From positions 1 to 7,067 of the forward strand of contig JBEEPE010000310.1 of NCBI GenBank assembly GCA_041191265.1: a stretch of DNA of 7,067 bases, in the 5' to 3' direction. The notes beneath the pieces were generated by a model that saw only the letters and a list, made by a program, of their open reading frames with translations, did not search any database and was not told the origin of the DNA. This stretch comes from JBEEPE01 sp041191265. Lineage in GTDB: Bacteria; Verrucomicrobiota; Verrucomicrobiia; Chthoniobacterales; Chthoniobacteraceae. Numbering within the stretch: the stretch's first letter is position 1; every line of letters starts with the position of its first letter. Of this stretch, positions 1 through 6,644 are shown in pieces. Both the position numbers and the translations under genes were made by a program.

Positions 1-1600
1 CGGTGATCTCGAAGGTAATGCCGATCGAATCCTCGCGTCCTACCGAATCGCCGAGTCAAACGGAGCAGCACTGGTTCTCACTCCAGAACTCGCATTGACC
101 GGTTACCCGCCCCTTGATCTCGTCTTCAAAAGTGATTTCGTTCCTCGCGCAACCGCTATTCTGGAACGGCTCGCCGCGGAGACATCAGAAACGGCCCTGC
201 TGGTCGGAACGGTCACCACGAACCACAACGCCGGAAAACCTTTCCGAAATAGCGTCGCAGTTTTGCAGCATGGCAAACTCATGGAGTTCAGACACAAAAC
301 ACTACTCCCAACTTACGACGTCTTCGACGAAGACCGCTACTTCGAGCCAGCAGGCCCCCAATCACCCGTGCAACTCAGACTCGCCGGAAAGTCCTTCTCC
401 CTCGGCCTCACCATCTGCGAGGACGTCTGGAGCCCAGACTATCTCCCGCGCAACCTGTACCATCGCCACCCCATCACTCCGCTGAAAGAGGGCGGAATTG
501 ATCTCCTCGTCAACCTCAGCGCATCACCATTTCAATGCGACAAACCCCTGCGGCGAAAAGAGATGCTCGCACACGTCGCCCGCACCCTGAATGCTCCACT
601 CGCCTATTGCAACGCCATCGGTGCAAATGACCAACTCATCTTCGATGGCCAATCCTGTCTCTTTGGCCCCGACGGAACGCAATACGCCCTCCTTCCTGCA
701 TTCAAAGAAGCAGACGAGACTGTTCTGAAACCAACTGGGTTTGACGCGAATCCCCTCGATGGAGTCCCCGCCCTGCATGACGCACTCGTGCTCGGTATCC
801 AAGACTACTTTCGGAAATGTGGTTTCAAGTCTGCCATCCTTGGCCTAAGCGGAGGAATCGATAGCGCTGTAGTCGCCTGTCTCGCCGCGTCAGCTCTCGG
901 CGGACACAACGTCACCGGAGTCACCATGCCAACGTGTTACTCGAGCCATGGCAGCATTGATGATTCGGAAACGCTCGCACATCGCCTCGGACTCCAGTTT
1001 CTCAACATTCCGATTCAACCCGCGTTCGAAGCAGTCTCAGCCCAGCTCACCCCGCACTTTAACTCACTCCCCCCCAACGAGACCGAAGAAAATCTTCAAC
1101 CCCGTCTCAGAGGACTGACGCTCATGGCCCTCTCCAATAAGCTCGGTCACCTCGTCCTCTCCACCGGAAACAAGAGCGAGATGGCCGTCGGCTACTGCAC
1201 CCTCTACGGCGATATGTGCGGCGGACTGTCCGTCATCAGTGACGTCCCAAAAACCCGCGTCTACGAACTCGCTGAATACATCAACCGCAACGGCGAAATC
1301 ATTCCACTAAGCACCATCACCAAGCCCCCGAGCGCAGAACTTAGACCTGATCAAACCGATCAAGACACCTTGCCGCCCTACCCTCTGCTGGACGGAATCC
1401 TCGAGCGCTATGTCGAACAACAGCAGTCGGTGGCGCAAATCGTGAAGGAGGGGTTCCCCGAGGAAACCGTTCGTTGGGTCGCGCGGCGAGTCGACCTCAA
1501 CGAATACAAACGTGCCCAAGCCGCACCCGGGTTGAAAGTGACCTCAAGGGCTTTTGGAATTGGCCGTAAAATGCCCATCGCCCAACGGTTTCAGCCCTAA
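1..1600 (+). CDS. nadE: Glutamine-dependent NAD+ synthetase, 5'-partial
   Basis: Final step of NAD+ synthesis in the cytosol: the N-terminal nitrilase-type domain releases ammonia from glutamine, and the C-terminal ATP-dependent domain amidates deamido-NAD+. The reading frame is open from base 2 with no start codon before the motif PELALTGYPP, so the gene begins upstream of the window. The TTG at 95 lies inside that motif and is not the start. All three glutaminase catalytic residues are visible: Glu (codon 86-88), Lys in FRHKTLLPTYD (codon 296-298) and Cys in GLTICEDVW (codon 416-418). The synthetase domain has the PP-loop SGGIDS (codons 848-865), then STGNKSEMAVGY and GDMCGGLSVISD, and a normal C-terminus with SRAFGIGRKMPIAQRF. 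About 532 residues are visible, so only a few tens of residues should be missing from a family of about 540-580. It is the only + strand gene here and converges on lipB. No frameshift or lost key residue was seen. Confidence 0.97.
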   Translation, partial: GDLEGNADRILASYRIAESNGAALVLTPELALTGYPPLDLVFKSDFVPRATAILERLAAETSETALLVGTVTTNHNAGKPFRNSVAVLQHGKLMEFRHKTLLPTYDVFDEDRYFEPAGPQSPVQLRLAGKSFSLGLTICEDVWSPDYLPRNLYHRHPITPLKEGGIDLLVNLSASPFQCDKPLRRKEMLAHVARTLNAPLAYCNAIGANDQLIFDGQSCLFGPDGTQYALLPAFKEADETVLKPTGFDANPLDGVPALHDALVLGIQDYFRKCGFKSAILGLSGGIDSAVVACLAASALGGHNVTGVTMPTCYSSHGSIDDSETLAHRLGLQFLNIPIQPAFEAVSAQLTPHFNSLPPNETEENLQPRLRGLTLMALSNKLGHLVLSTGNKSEMAVGYCTLYGDMCGGLSVISDVPKTRVYELAEYINRNGEIIPLSTITKPPSAELRPDQTDQDTLPPYPLLDGILERYVEQQQSVAQIVKEGFPEETVRWVARRVDLNEYKRAQAAPGLKVTSRAFGIGRKMPIAQRFQP

Positions 1601-1613
1601 ACCTCCAAGGACT

Positions 1614-1631
1614 GCGGAGCCCCAACTCCGC
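1614..1631. terminator. GC-rich hairpin between convergent nadE and lipB, candidate bidirectional terminator
   Basis: A perfect 6-bp inverted repeat (GCGGAG at 1614-1619, CTCCGC at 1626-1631) with a 6-base loop lies 13 bases past the nadE stop and 20 bases past the lipB stop on the other strand. A convergent gap is where a shared terminator would be expected. On the + strand the stem is followed by a C/T-rich run rather than a clean T tract, and no T tract follows on the minus strand. It is therefore not a textbook intrinsic terminator, and the stem is short enough to occur by chance in GC-rich DNA. Confidence 0.4.
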
Positions 1632-1651
1632 CCCCTCTCCCCTTCCCCCAT

Positions 1652-2347
1652 CTACGAAAGATGCCGAGGCAGTGTCCTCGCAACGACTGCCGCAAACGCC
1701 TCTACCGACACCGCACGCCCCGCTTCTCGCGAAAGGCTAGTCATCTCCACCCCCGAAATTCCGCAAGGAGTGATGTTTCCGAAACCCGAAAGATCCTCGG
1801 CAACATTCAAAGCAAATCCGTGCATCGCAATCCAGCGGCGAACCCCCACCCCATTCGAGGCAAGTTTGCGATCCCCAACCAAAACGCCTGTTAAACCTTC
1901 TCGAAATCCCGCCGCTACCCCAAAAACGCCGACAGATTCGCTTAAACCCAGCTCGATGGACCGGAGATACCGGTGCAAGTCACGCCCCCCACGACGCAAA
2001 TCAAACAGAGGATAGCCAACCAGTTGACCTGGACCGTGATATGTCGCTTTCCCTCCACGGTTAATCTCGACAACCGGCACTGCACCTCCCTCCGCTACCC
2101 CCAAACTGCTGCGATCTGGGGATCGACCAATCGTGTAAACAGGATCGTGCTCCAAAAGTAACATCACATCCTCCGCCTCTACATCCGCCACCTTCCCCTC
2201 CACCAACTGCTCCTGCCAACTCAAAGCCACCTCGTACGAAACGCGCCCCAACCATAATACCCGCCAGCGACCGTCCGCCGTCCTCCACTCACGACATCCC
2301 CGCCCATCAATCATCCCCACCGGCAACTCTGTCGCTCGGTACTCCAT
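1652..2347 (-). CDS. lipB: Lipoyl(octanoyl) transferase LipB
   Basis: Moves the octanoyl group from octanoyl-ACP to the lipoyl-domain lysine of 2-oxoacid dehydrogenases and the glycine cleavage H protein, the first step of endogenous lipoate synthesis in the cytosol. The 231-residue product has the family core: LLLEHDPVYTIGR (about 64-75), INRGGKATYHGPGQLVGYP (about 95-113, the LipB signature), the catalytic lysine in GDRKLASNG (K161), RRWIAMHGFALNV (about 170-182) and the catalytic cysteine in NITPCGISGVEM (C195). The start chosen is ATG at 2347. It overlaps the ruvC stop by one base (TGATG) and has an AAGGAG ribosome site 8 bases upstream. An in-frame TTG one codon earlier is less likely. 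The usual Ile or Leu after KxAS is Asn here, a minor oddity. It is the last gene of the minus-strand block. lipA is not visible. Confidence 0.96.
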   Translation of the reverse strand: MEYRATELPVGMIDGRGCREWRTADGRWRVLWLGRVSYEVALSWQEQLVEGKVADVEAEDVMLLLEHDPVYTIGRSPDRSSLGVAEGGAVPVVEINRGGKATYHGPGQLVGYPLFDLRRGGRDLHRYLRSIELGLSESVGVFGVAAGFREGLTGVLVGDRKLASNGVGVRRWIAMHGFALNVAEDLSGFGNITPCGISGVEMTSLSREAGRAVSVEAFAAVVARTLPRHLS

Positions 2348-2892
2348 CAAATCCGCTCCTTCGTCGTTAAATCCAAGCCTCGCGCCACCGACATCTGAAG
2401 GTGCGTCAAACCAATGGCCAGCGCATCTGCAGCATCCGCAGGCGGCGTCTCCGTCAACCCCAACATCGCGCGAACCATGAATCCAACCTGCGACTTGTCC
2501 GCCCCTCCGTGCCCCACCACCGCCTGTTTCACGCGCCTCGGCGCATATTCGTAAATCTCCAAACCCAAAGCGGCCGCCGCCAAAATCGCCACCCCCCTCG
2601 CACTCCCCAACGTCATCGCCGTACGCAAACTCTGAACAAAAATCACCGCTTCAAACGCCGCAACGGTGGGACGGAACTCAGCCAACACGCCCGTCAATAC
2701 CCGATGAATCTCCACCAAACACCCCGAATGCAGCAACTTCGGCCCGTTCCGAATCACCCCGTAAGTCAACGCAACCGGCTTCAAAAGATCCCCGCCGTGC
2801 TCCAGTACCGCATACCCAGTCCCCCGCAACGAAGGATCAATCGAGATTAACCGCTCACGTGCCTTGGCAGGCTCAAAAGGAGACTCGCTCAT
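2347..2892 (-). CDS. ruvC: Crossover junction endodeoxyribonuclease RuvC
   Basis: Resolves Holliday junctions by paired nicking, acting as a dimer with RuvAB during recombinational repair. The 181-residue product matches the usual family length of about 160-190 and the RNase H-like fold. All four acidic metal-binding residues can be placed: D19 in SIDPSLRGTGYAV, E81 in AAFEAVIFVQ, and D153 and D156 in PPADAADALAIG. The E-to-D spacing of 72 residues equals that of the E. coli enzyme (E66 to D138). Other family segments are SARGVAILAAA (about 97-107) and YAPRRVKQAVVGHGGADKSQV (about 116-136). The ATG at 2892 is preceded by GAGG with an 8-base spacer. The product starts with about 13 extra residues before the first strand, which is common. 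Its stop overlaps the lipB start. ruvA and ruvB are not in the window. Confidence 0.96.
   Translation of the reverse strand: MSESPFEPAKARERLISIDPSLRGTGYAVLEHGGDLLKPVALTYGVIRNGPKLLHSGCLVEIHRVLTGVLAEFRPTVAAFEAVIFVQSLRTAMTLGSARGVAILAAAALGLEIYEYAPRRVKQAVVGHGGADKSQVGFMVRAMLGLTETPPADAADALAIGLTHLQMSVARGLDLTTKERI
2356..2361 (-). promoter_or_regulatory. Ribosome binding site of lipB inside the ruvC 3' end
   Basis: The minus strand reads AAGGAG here, 8 bases before the ATG at 2347. The site lies within the last codons of ruvC and fixes the lipB start at the ATG rather than the TTG at 2350. Together with the TGATG stop/start overlap it suggests translational coupling. Confidence 0.75.
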
Positions 2893-2900
2893 CCGTTTCG

Positions 2901-2904
2901 CCTC
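2901..2904 (-). promoter_or_regulatory. Ribosome binding site of ruvC
   Basis: The minus strand reads GAGG, 8 bases before the ATG at 2892. It lies in the 79-base gap after the TPR lipoprotein gene. No convincing -35/-10 pair or terminator hairpin was seen in that gap, so ruvC may be read from an upstream promoter. Confidence 0.55.
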
Positions 2905-2971
2905 GCTTGCTCAAAAGGCAGAAAACCCTCCCCAAGCACCCCATACCCAATGCAAACCAATCCAACCAGAA

Positions 2972-4195
2972 TCAGTTCGCCATAATCCGCTTCACCTCGC
3001 GGAAGGCCTTAATCGCCCCTTGAATGTCTCCCGACATCTCCTTGAGGTAACCAATCCGAAACCAAGCGTCGCGTTGATCTTTGTCCTGCTTCACCACCGA
3101 TTCAAACAACTCCAAAGCCCTTGAGCTATCTTCCGACCTCAAGGCTTCGTTTCCATCTCTCAAAGCCGACGCGATAATCTCTTTCTTCTCCAAAGCCGAT
3201 GCCGGCTTCTTCGGCGCAACAGGAACAACCGCCGCTACCGGTTCCACCGCAGGCGTCCCAGGCAACGCCGCCGCCTCAGGCGCGCTCGGTTTAGGCTCAG
3301 TAGCTGAATCCAGTCCTTTCGAGGTTGCCGCCGCCGCTACAACAGGCGCCGCTGATGCCTCCTTCACCTCACCCTTCGAATCAACCACCGCCGGGGGAGC
3401 GCCCGCATCCGAACCCTTCATCGTCGCAGGAGACTTCACCACCGCCGACGGATCACTCGTGCTCGGAGCGTCGTCCTCAACCACAGAGGATTTCTCCGTC
3501 GCCTTCGGAGAATCAGGCGTAGCCGTCGGAACCAACGAACCCACCACCGCCCGTGCGTCACTCCCCGCATCCGCGAGCGCCTTGTTCAACTCGGCCTGAA
3601 CCGCCTCTTTACTCGCTTTCGGAGCCGATTGGGCAACGGTCTCAGGTTTTGGCGCTTCCGTTTTCGCCGGCTTTTCAGGTGCCGCAGAGTCCGGAGTCTC
3701 TGTCAAAGAACTCACTCGAACCAACTTCGGAGGCACCACCACGCCACTGCTCGGGGAGGCCGTCCTCGGCAGAGGAGAAACCGCTTCCACCGCCGTTGAG
3801 TTGAAACTCAACCCGCCCGCCGCCGACACGTCCGCCCCAGAAGAGGTGCGCTTGGAATCAGGCTTGGACGCCGATTTCGTCGATGCCTTCACGACGGGCG
3901 GCTTTTTTGCAGCCCCGCTAACCTCCGCTTTCGAATCCTTTTTAGCCAAAGTCTGCGTCGGCTTGTTCGCGGGCGCAGACGGTTTTGATGCCACTGGCTC
4001 CTTGGTCGCGACCCTCTTCGAATCAACGGGTTTTGCTGACGAGTTCAGAACGGCACGGGCAGACGTCCTCGTTTTCGCAACCGCTTTGGCGCCCGATGCA
4101 GGCTCAGCCTTGGCCTGACGCTCCTTGCGCCCCGCCGTACATCCCACCGAACTCAAGGCAATAGCGCCCGCCAAGACATAAATAACGGTTTTCAT
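2972..4195 (-). CDS. Probable TPR lipoprotein with long Ala/Pro/Ser/Lys-rich linker
   Basis: Not recognised as a named protein. The 407-residue product starts with a short signal peptide (MKTVIYVLAGAIALSSVGC). It has a plausible but imperfect lipobox, S-V-G-C, with Cys19 as the lipidated residue and Ser rather than Leu at -3. Residues of about 20-335 are low complexity, dominated by Ala, Pro, Ser, Lys, Val, Thr and Glu, and almost certainly disordered. The first 100 of these are strongly basic, the rest mixed or acidic. Residues of about 336-407 form two tetratricopeptide repeats (IIASALRDGNEALRSEDSSR and AWFRIGYLKEMSGDIQGAIK segments), ending nearly at the stop. The inferred architecture is a membrane-tethered C-terminal protein-binding module on a flexible arm, probably in the periplasm. 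The frame stays open upstream to 4297, but that would bury the signal peptide and overlap rmlD by 47 bases, so the ATG at 4195 is preferred. No Shine-Dalgarno sequence precedes it. The nearest gene upstream is rmlD, 55 bases away. TonB-like or SPOR-like roles were considered, but no such domain is visible. Confidence 0.8.
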   Translation of the reverse strand: MKTVIYVLAGAIALSSVGCTAGRKERQAKAEPASGAKAVAKTRTSARAVLNSSAKPVDSKRVATKEPVASKPSAPANKPTQTLAKKDSKAEVSGAAKKPPVVKASTKSASKPDSKRTSSGADVSAAGGLSFNSTAVEAVSPLPRTASPSSGVVVPPKLVRVSSLTETPDSAAPEKPAKTEAPKPETVAQSAPKASKEAVQAELNKALADAGSDARAVVGSLVPTATPDSPKATEKSSVVEDDAPSTSDPSAVVKSPATMKGSDAGAPPAVVDSKGEVKEASAAPVVAAAATSKGLDSATEPKPSAPEAAALPGTPAVEPVAAVVPVAPKKPASALEKKEIIASALRDGNEALRSEDSSRALELFESVVKQDKDQRDAWFRIGYLKEMSGDIQGAIKAFREVKRIMAN

Positions 4196-4250
4196 CGAAA
4201 AAATCAGATTTGAGGAGTTAAGCAGAAAGAACGCCACCACGTAAGCGCAA

Positions 4251-5141
4251 TCAAACCAACTCGAGAGGCAAGCTACCCACGTACTCAGACACCGCATCCC
4301 TCCACGGCCTCATCGCACCACCCCATAGCCGCTCGAACCGACTGCACCCGAGCGTGGAGTGAACCGGCCTCCGGGCAATGAACGCGGGAATGTCCGCCAT
4401 CCGAATCGGATTCACCCGCTCCGCACGTAACACCCCCCCCCTCCCTCGGAAAACCTCCAAGGCATGCTGACCGTACTCCCGCCACGTGCACGATCCCGCG
4501 TTCGTCAGGTGAAACACCCCCCCCTCCGAAACAACACCATCCGCTAACGCACCCATCCAAATCGCCAAATCCCGCGTGTAAGCCGGAGAAGACCACTTGT
4601 CATCCACCGCCGACACCTCCGACTCCACAACCGCACGCCTCAAAATCTGGTCCACAAAACTCGGCCGGTCCGGACCAAACACCCACGAAACCCGCACCAC
4701 CCGAAACGCATCCGAAACCCCGAGCACGGCCCGCTCTCCCCGCAGTTTACTCCACCCATACTCACTGATCGGTTCAGCCACATCCTCCTCCGAGTACAGC
4801 CCCTCCTTGTTCCCCTCAAAAACGTAGTCCGTACTCACGTGAATCAAATCCGCACCTCGGGCTGAACAAACCTCCGCCATCACCCGAGGAGCGACCGCGT
4901 TCACCCGATCGGCCTCATCCGGCGCCTGCTCACACCGATCCACCTGCGTCAGCGCCGCGCAGTTCACCAACACGTCAAACTCCTCAGTCTCAAGACGTCC
5001 ACGCAGCGCGACTTCATCCTCCAACGCTAATTCCGCTCGGCCAAGCCCCCTTACCTCACGCCCCGCTCCCCGCCAATCAATCACCAACCGAGCCCCAAGC
5101 CTCCCACCCGAACCAACCACCAGAATTCTCTTTGTGCTCAT
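4251..5141 (-). CDS. rmlD: dTDP-4-dehydrorhamnose reductase (RmlD family)
   Basis: Predicted to reduce dTDP-4-dehydro-L-rhamnose with NAD(P)H, the last step of dTDP-L-rhamnose synthesis for cell-surface polysaccharide. The 296-residue product matches the family length of about 280-300. It is an extended short-chain dehydrogenase: Rossmann glycine motif GSGGRLG (10-16), NCAALTQVD (60-68), STDYVFEG (103-110) carrying the catalytic Thr, and YGWSK (128-132) with the Tyr/Lys pair. It also has the RmlD-type segments AVDDKWSSPAYTRDLA (178-193) and RPVHSTLGCSRFE (258-270). The ATG at 5141 is chosen because GGAGG precedes it by 8 bases. A TTG at 5147 would sit only two bases from that site. No rmlA, rmlB or rmlC is adjacent, so the substrate could be another nucleotide sugar; the family is more certain than the substrate. 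The gene carries two long G tracts, described separately. Confidence 0.88.
   Translation of the reverse strand: MSTKRILVVGSGGRLGARLVIDWRGAGREVRGLGRAELALEDEVALRGRLETEEFDVLVNCAALTQVDRCEQAPDEADRVNAVAPRVMAEVCSARGADLIHVSTDYVFEGNKEGLYSEEDVAEPISEYGWSKLRGERAVLGVSDAFRVVRVSWVFGPDRPSFVDQILRRAVVESEVSAVDDKWSSPAYTRDLAIWMGALADGVVSEGGVFHLTNAGSCTWREYGQHALEVFRGRGGVLRAERVNPIRMADIPAFIARRPVHSTLGCSRFERLWGGAMRPWRDAVSEYVGSLPLELV
4433..4441 (-). repeat. Nine-G homopolymer tract within rmlD
   Basis: The + strand shows nine consecutive C, read as G9 in the rmlD coding strand across codons 234-237 (R-G-G-V). Homopolymers this long are prone to slippage. One added G would shift into a frame that stays open to about 4285, replacing the last 60 or so residues with unrelated sequence. 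Whether length actually varies cannot be seen from one sequence. Confidence 0.7.
4517..4524 (-). repeat. Eight-G homopolymer tract within rmlD
   Basis: Eight consecutive C on the + strand, read as G8 in rmlD codons 206-209 (E-G-G-V). It lies 75 bases upstream, in the gene's direction, of the nine-G tract. A similar eight-G tract sits in the DUF1553 gene at 6899-6906, so these runs may simply reflect a preference for GGG glycine codons in this G-skewed strand. Confidence 0.65.
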
Positions 5142-5149
5142 CCACAAAA

Positions 5150-5156
5150 CCTCCCC
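5150..5156 (-). promoter_or_regulatory. Ribosome binding site of rmlD
   Basis: The minus strand reads GGGGAGG, ending 8 bases before the ATG at 5141. It is the strongest ribosome site in the window and decides the start over the TTG at 5147. It lies in the 61-base gap after the DUF1501 gene, in which no terminator hairpin was seen. Confidence 0.75.
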
Positions 5157-5202
5157 AAATCCCCCTCTCCCCGCAAGCCATCACCACCTCCCCATCCTCA
5201 CC

Positions 5203-6639
5203 TCACGCAAGTAACCCCTTCACCACTCGCCCATGCACATCCGTCAGTCGATACCTCCGACCCTGAAACTTGTAGGTCAAGCGCTCATGGTCCATCCCCA
5301 ATAAGTGCATCAACGTCGCCTGAAAATCATGCACATGCACCCCATTCTCCACCACGTTGTACCCAAACTCATCCGTCCGCCCGTACACCGCGCCCGCTTT
5401 AATCCCACCGCCCGCCATCCAAATCGTGAAACACCGCGGATGATGGTCCCGACCAAAGTTCGTCGACAACTTCCCCTGCGAATAGTTCGTCCGACCAAAC
5501 TCCCCACCCCACACCACCAACGTCTCATCCAACATCCCGCGCTGCTTCAAATCCCGAATCAACGCCGCCGCCGGCTGGTCCGTCTCCCGACACAGCCTCG
5601 GAATCGCCCCAGGCAACCCACCGTGATGATCCCAGTCCTGATGGTACAACTGAATAAACCGAACCCCACGCTCCGCCAACCGCCTCGCCAATAAACAGTT
5701 CGCCCCAAAACTCCCAGGCGTCCGCGAATCCGGCCCGTACATCTCAAAAGTCGCGTCAGCTTCCGTCGAAAAATCCGTCACATCCGGAATGCTAAACTGC
5801 ATCCGAAACGCCATCTCATAGTTAGCAATCCGACTCCGCAAATCCGGCCCCCCATCCACCCGCGACTGCACCTCGTGCAACTCACGCAACCCGTCCAGCA
5901 TCTTGCGCCGGTTCTCCGTCCCAATCCCGTCCGGATTGCCCAAATACAAAACCGGATCCTTCGCCGCACGAAACTGAATGCCCTGATGCTCCGTCGGCAA
6001 AAATCCGCTCCCCCACAAATGCGCCCCCAGCGGTTGCCCCCCCTTTCCCTTCGTAATCAACACCACAAACCCCGGCAAATTCTGGTTCTCAGAACCCAAA
6101 CCGTAACTCAGCCACGCCCCGATGCTCGGACGCCCATTCACCTGACTCCCCGTCTGAAAAAACGTCACCCCAGGCCCATGGTTAATCGACTCCGTGTACA
6201 TCGAGTTCACAAAACACAACTCCCCCGCCACCGAAGCCGTCTGCGGCAATAACTCGCTCACCCAAGCCCCCGACGGTCCATGCTGCCCAAACGCAAAAGG
6301 ACTCCCCACCATCGGAATCGACGACTGGTTCCCCGACATCCCCGTTAACCGCTGCCCGCCCCGCACAGAATCCGGCAACTGCTCCCCGTGCCGCTCTTTC
6401 AACACGGGCTTGTAATCGAACAAATCCAACTGTGAAGGACCGCCCGACATGAACAAATAGATCACCCGCTTGGCCTTCGGCGCAAAATGACTCAATCCAT
6501 CCGGCACCCCAGATGCCGCTGAACCCGCACCAACCGACTCAGCACCCGCCAGCATTTCGCCCAACGCCATGCCACCCAATCCCATGGCCGATTGATTCAA
6601 AAAATGTCTTCGCGAAAGGCCGCTAAAAATTCCGTCCAT
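5203..6639 (-). CDS. DUF1501 family protein, Tat-exported
   Basis: Function unproven. DUF1501 proteins are distant relatives of sulfatases and the alkaline phosphatase superfamily, found in many copies in Planctomycetota and Verrucomicrobiota. The 478-residue product is of full family length. The N-terminus has a twin-arginine signal (SRRHFLNQ, R10-R11) followed by a weakly hydrophobic Gly/Ala/Met stretch (about 15-32), so export in folded form is likely. Family motifs follow in order: YLFMSGGPSQLDLFD (61-75), NHGPGVTFFQTGS (153-165), DWDHHGG (335-341), VVWGGEFGRT (375-384), GRDHHP (396-401) and VHVHDF (434-439). The Asp and His residues of these motifs are candidate metal ligands by analogy with the superfamily. 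The start ATG at 6639 lies 5 bases after the stop of the DUF1553 gene and has no Shine-Dalgarno sequence, suggesting reinitiation from that gene. The usual pairing supports a joint role at the cell envelope, perhaps in degradation of complex substrates (inference only). Confidence 0.92.
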   Translation of the reverse strand: MDGIFSGLSRRHFLNQSAMGLGGMALGEMLAGAESVGAGSAASGVPDGLSHFAPKAKRVIYLFMSGGPSQLDLFDYKPVLKERHGEQLPDSVRGGQRLTGMSGNQSSIPMVGSPFAFGQHGPSGAWVSELLPQTASVAGELCFVNSMYTESINHGPGVTFFQTGSQVNGRPSIGAWLSYGLGSENQNLPGFVVLITKGKGGQPLGAHLWGSGFLPTEHQGIQFRAAKDPVLYLGNPDGIGTENRRKMLDGLRELHEVQSRVDGGPDLRSRIANYEMAFRMQFSIPDVTDFSTEADATFEMYGPDSRTPGSFGANCLLARRLAERGVRFIQLYHQDWDHHGGLPGAIPRLCRETDQPAAALIRDLKQRGMLDETLVVWGGEFGRTNYSQGKLSTNFGRDHHPRCFTIWMAGGGIKAGAVYGRTDEFGYNVVENGVHVHDFQATLMHLLGMDHERLTYKFQGRRYRLTDVHGRVVKGLLA

Positions 6640-6644
6640 AACTG

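Noticed and set aside
95..97. TTG at 95 as the start of nadE
   Set aside because: It lies inside the conserved PELALTGYPP motif, after the catalytic Glu; the frame is open to the left edge and encodes family-like sequence there.
3081..3599. 172-codon open frame on the + strand opposite the lipoprotein gene
   Set aside because: Its Ala/Ser/Thr/Gly-rich product is the antisense reading of a low-complexity Ala/Pro/Ser coding region; it has no recognisable domain and does not fit the gene layout.
3870..4140. Histone H1-like Lys/Ala-rich DNA-binding tail in the lipoprotein
   Set aside because: The composition is similar, but the upstream signal peptide and lipobox place the protein outside the cytoplasm, and no regular AKK-type repeat is present.
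4196..4250. Promoter for the lipoprotein gene in the AT-richer 55-base gap
   Set aside because: The best -35-like hexamer (TTGCGC) matches the sigma-70 consensus at three positions and has no acceptable -10 at proper spacing.
4196..4297. N-terminal extension of the TPR lipoprotein back to an in-frame start at 4297
   Set aside because: It overlaps the end of rmlD by 47 bases and would place 34 residues before a clear signal peptide; the ATG at 4195 gives a proper lipoprotein N-terminus.
4285..4596. 103-codon minus-strand frame inside rmlD
   Set aside because: It is an alternate-frame shadow of rmlD, rich in Gly and Cys with no family features. It matters only as the frame that a G-tract slip would enter.
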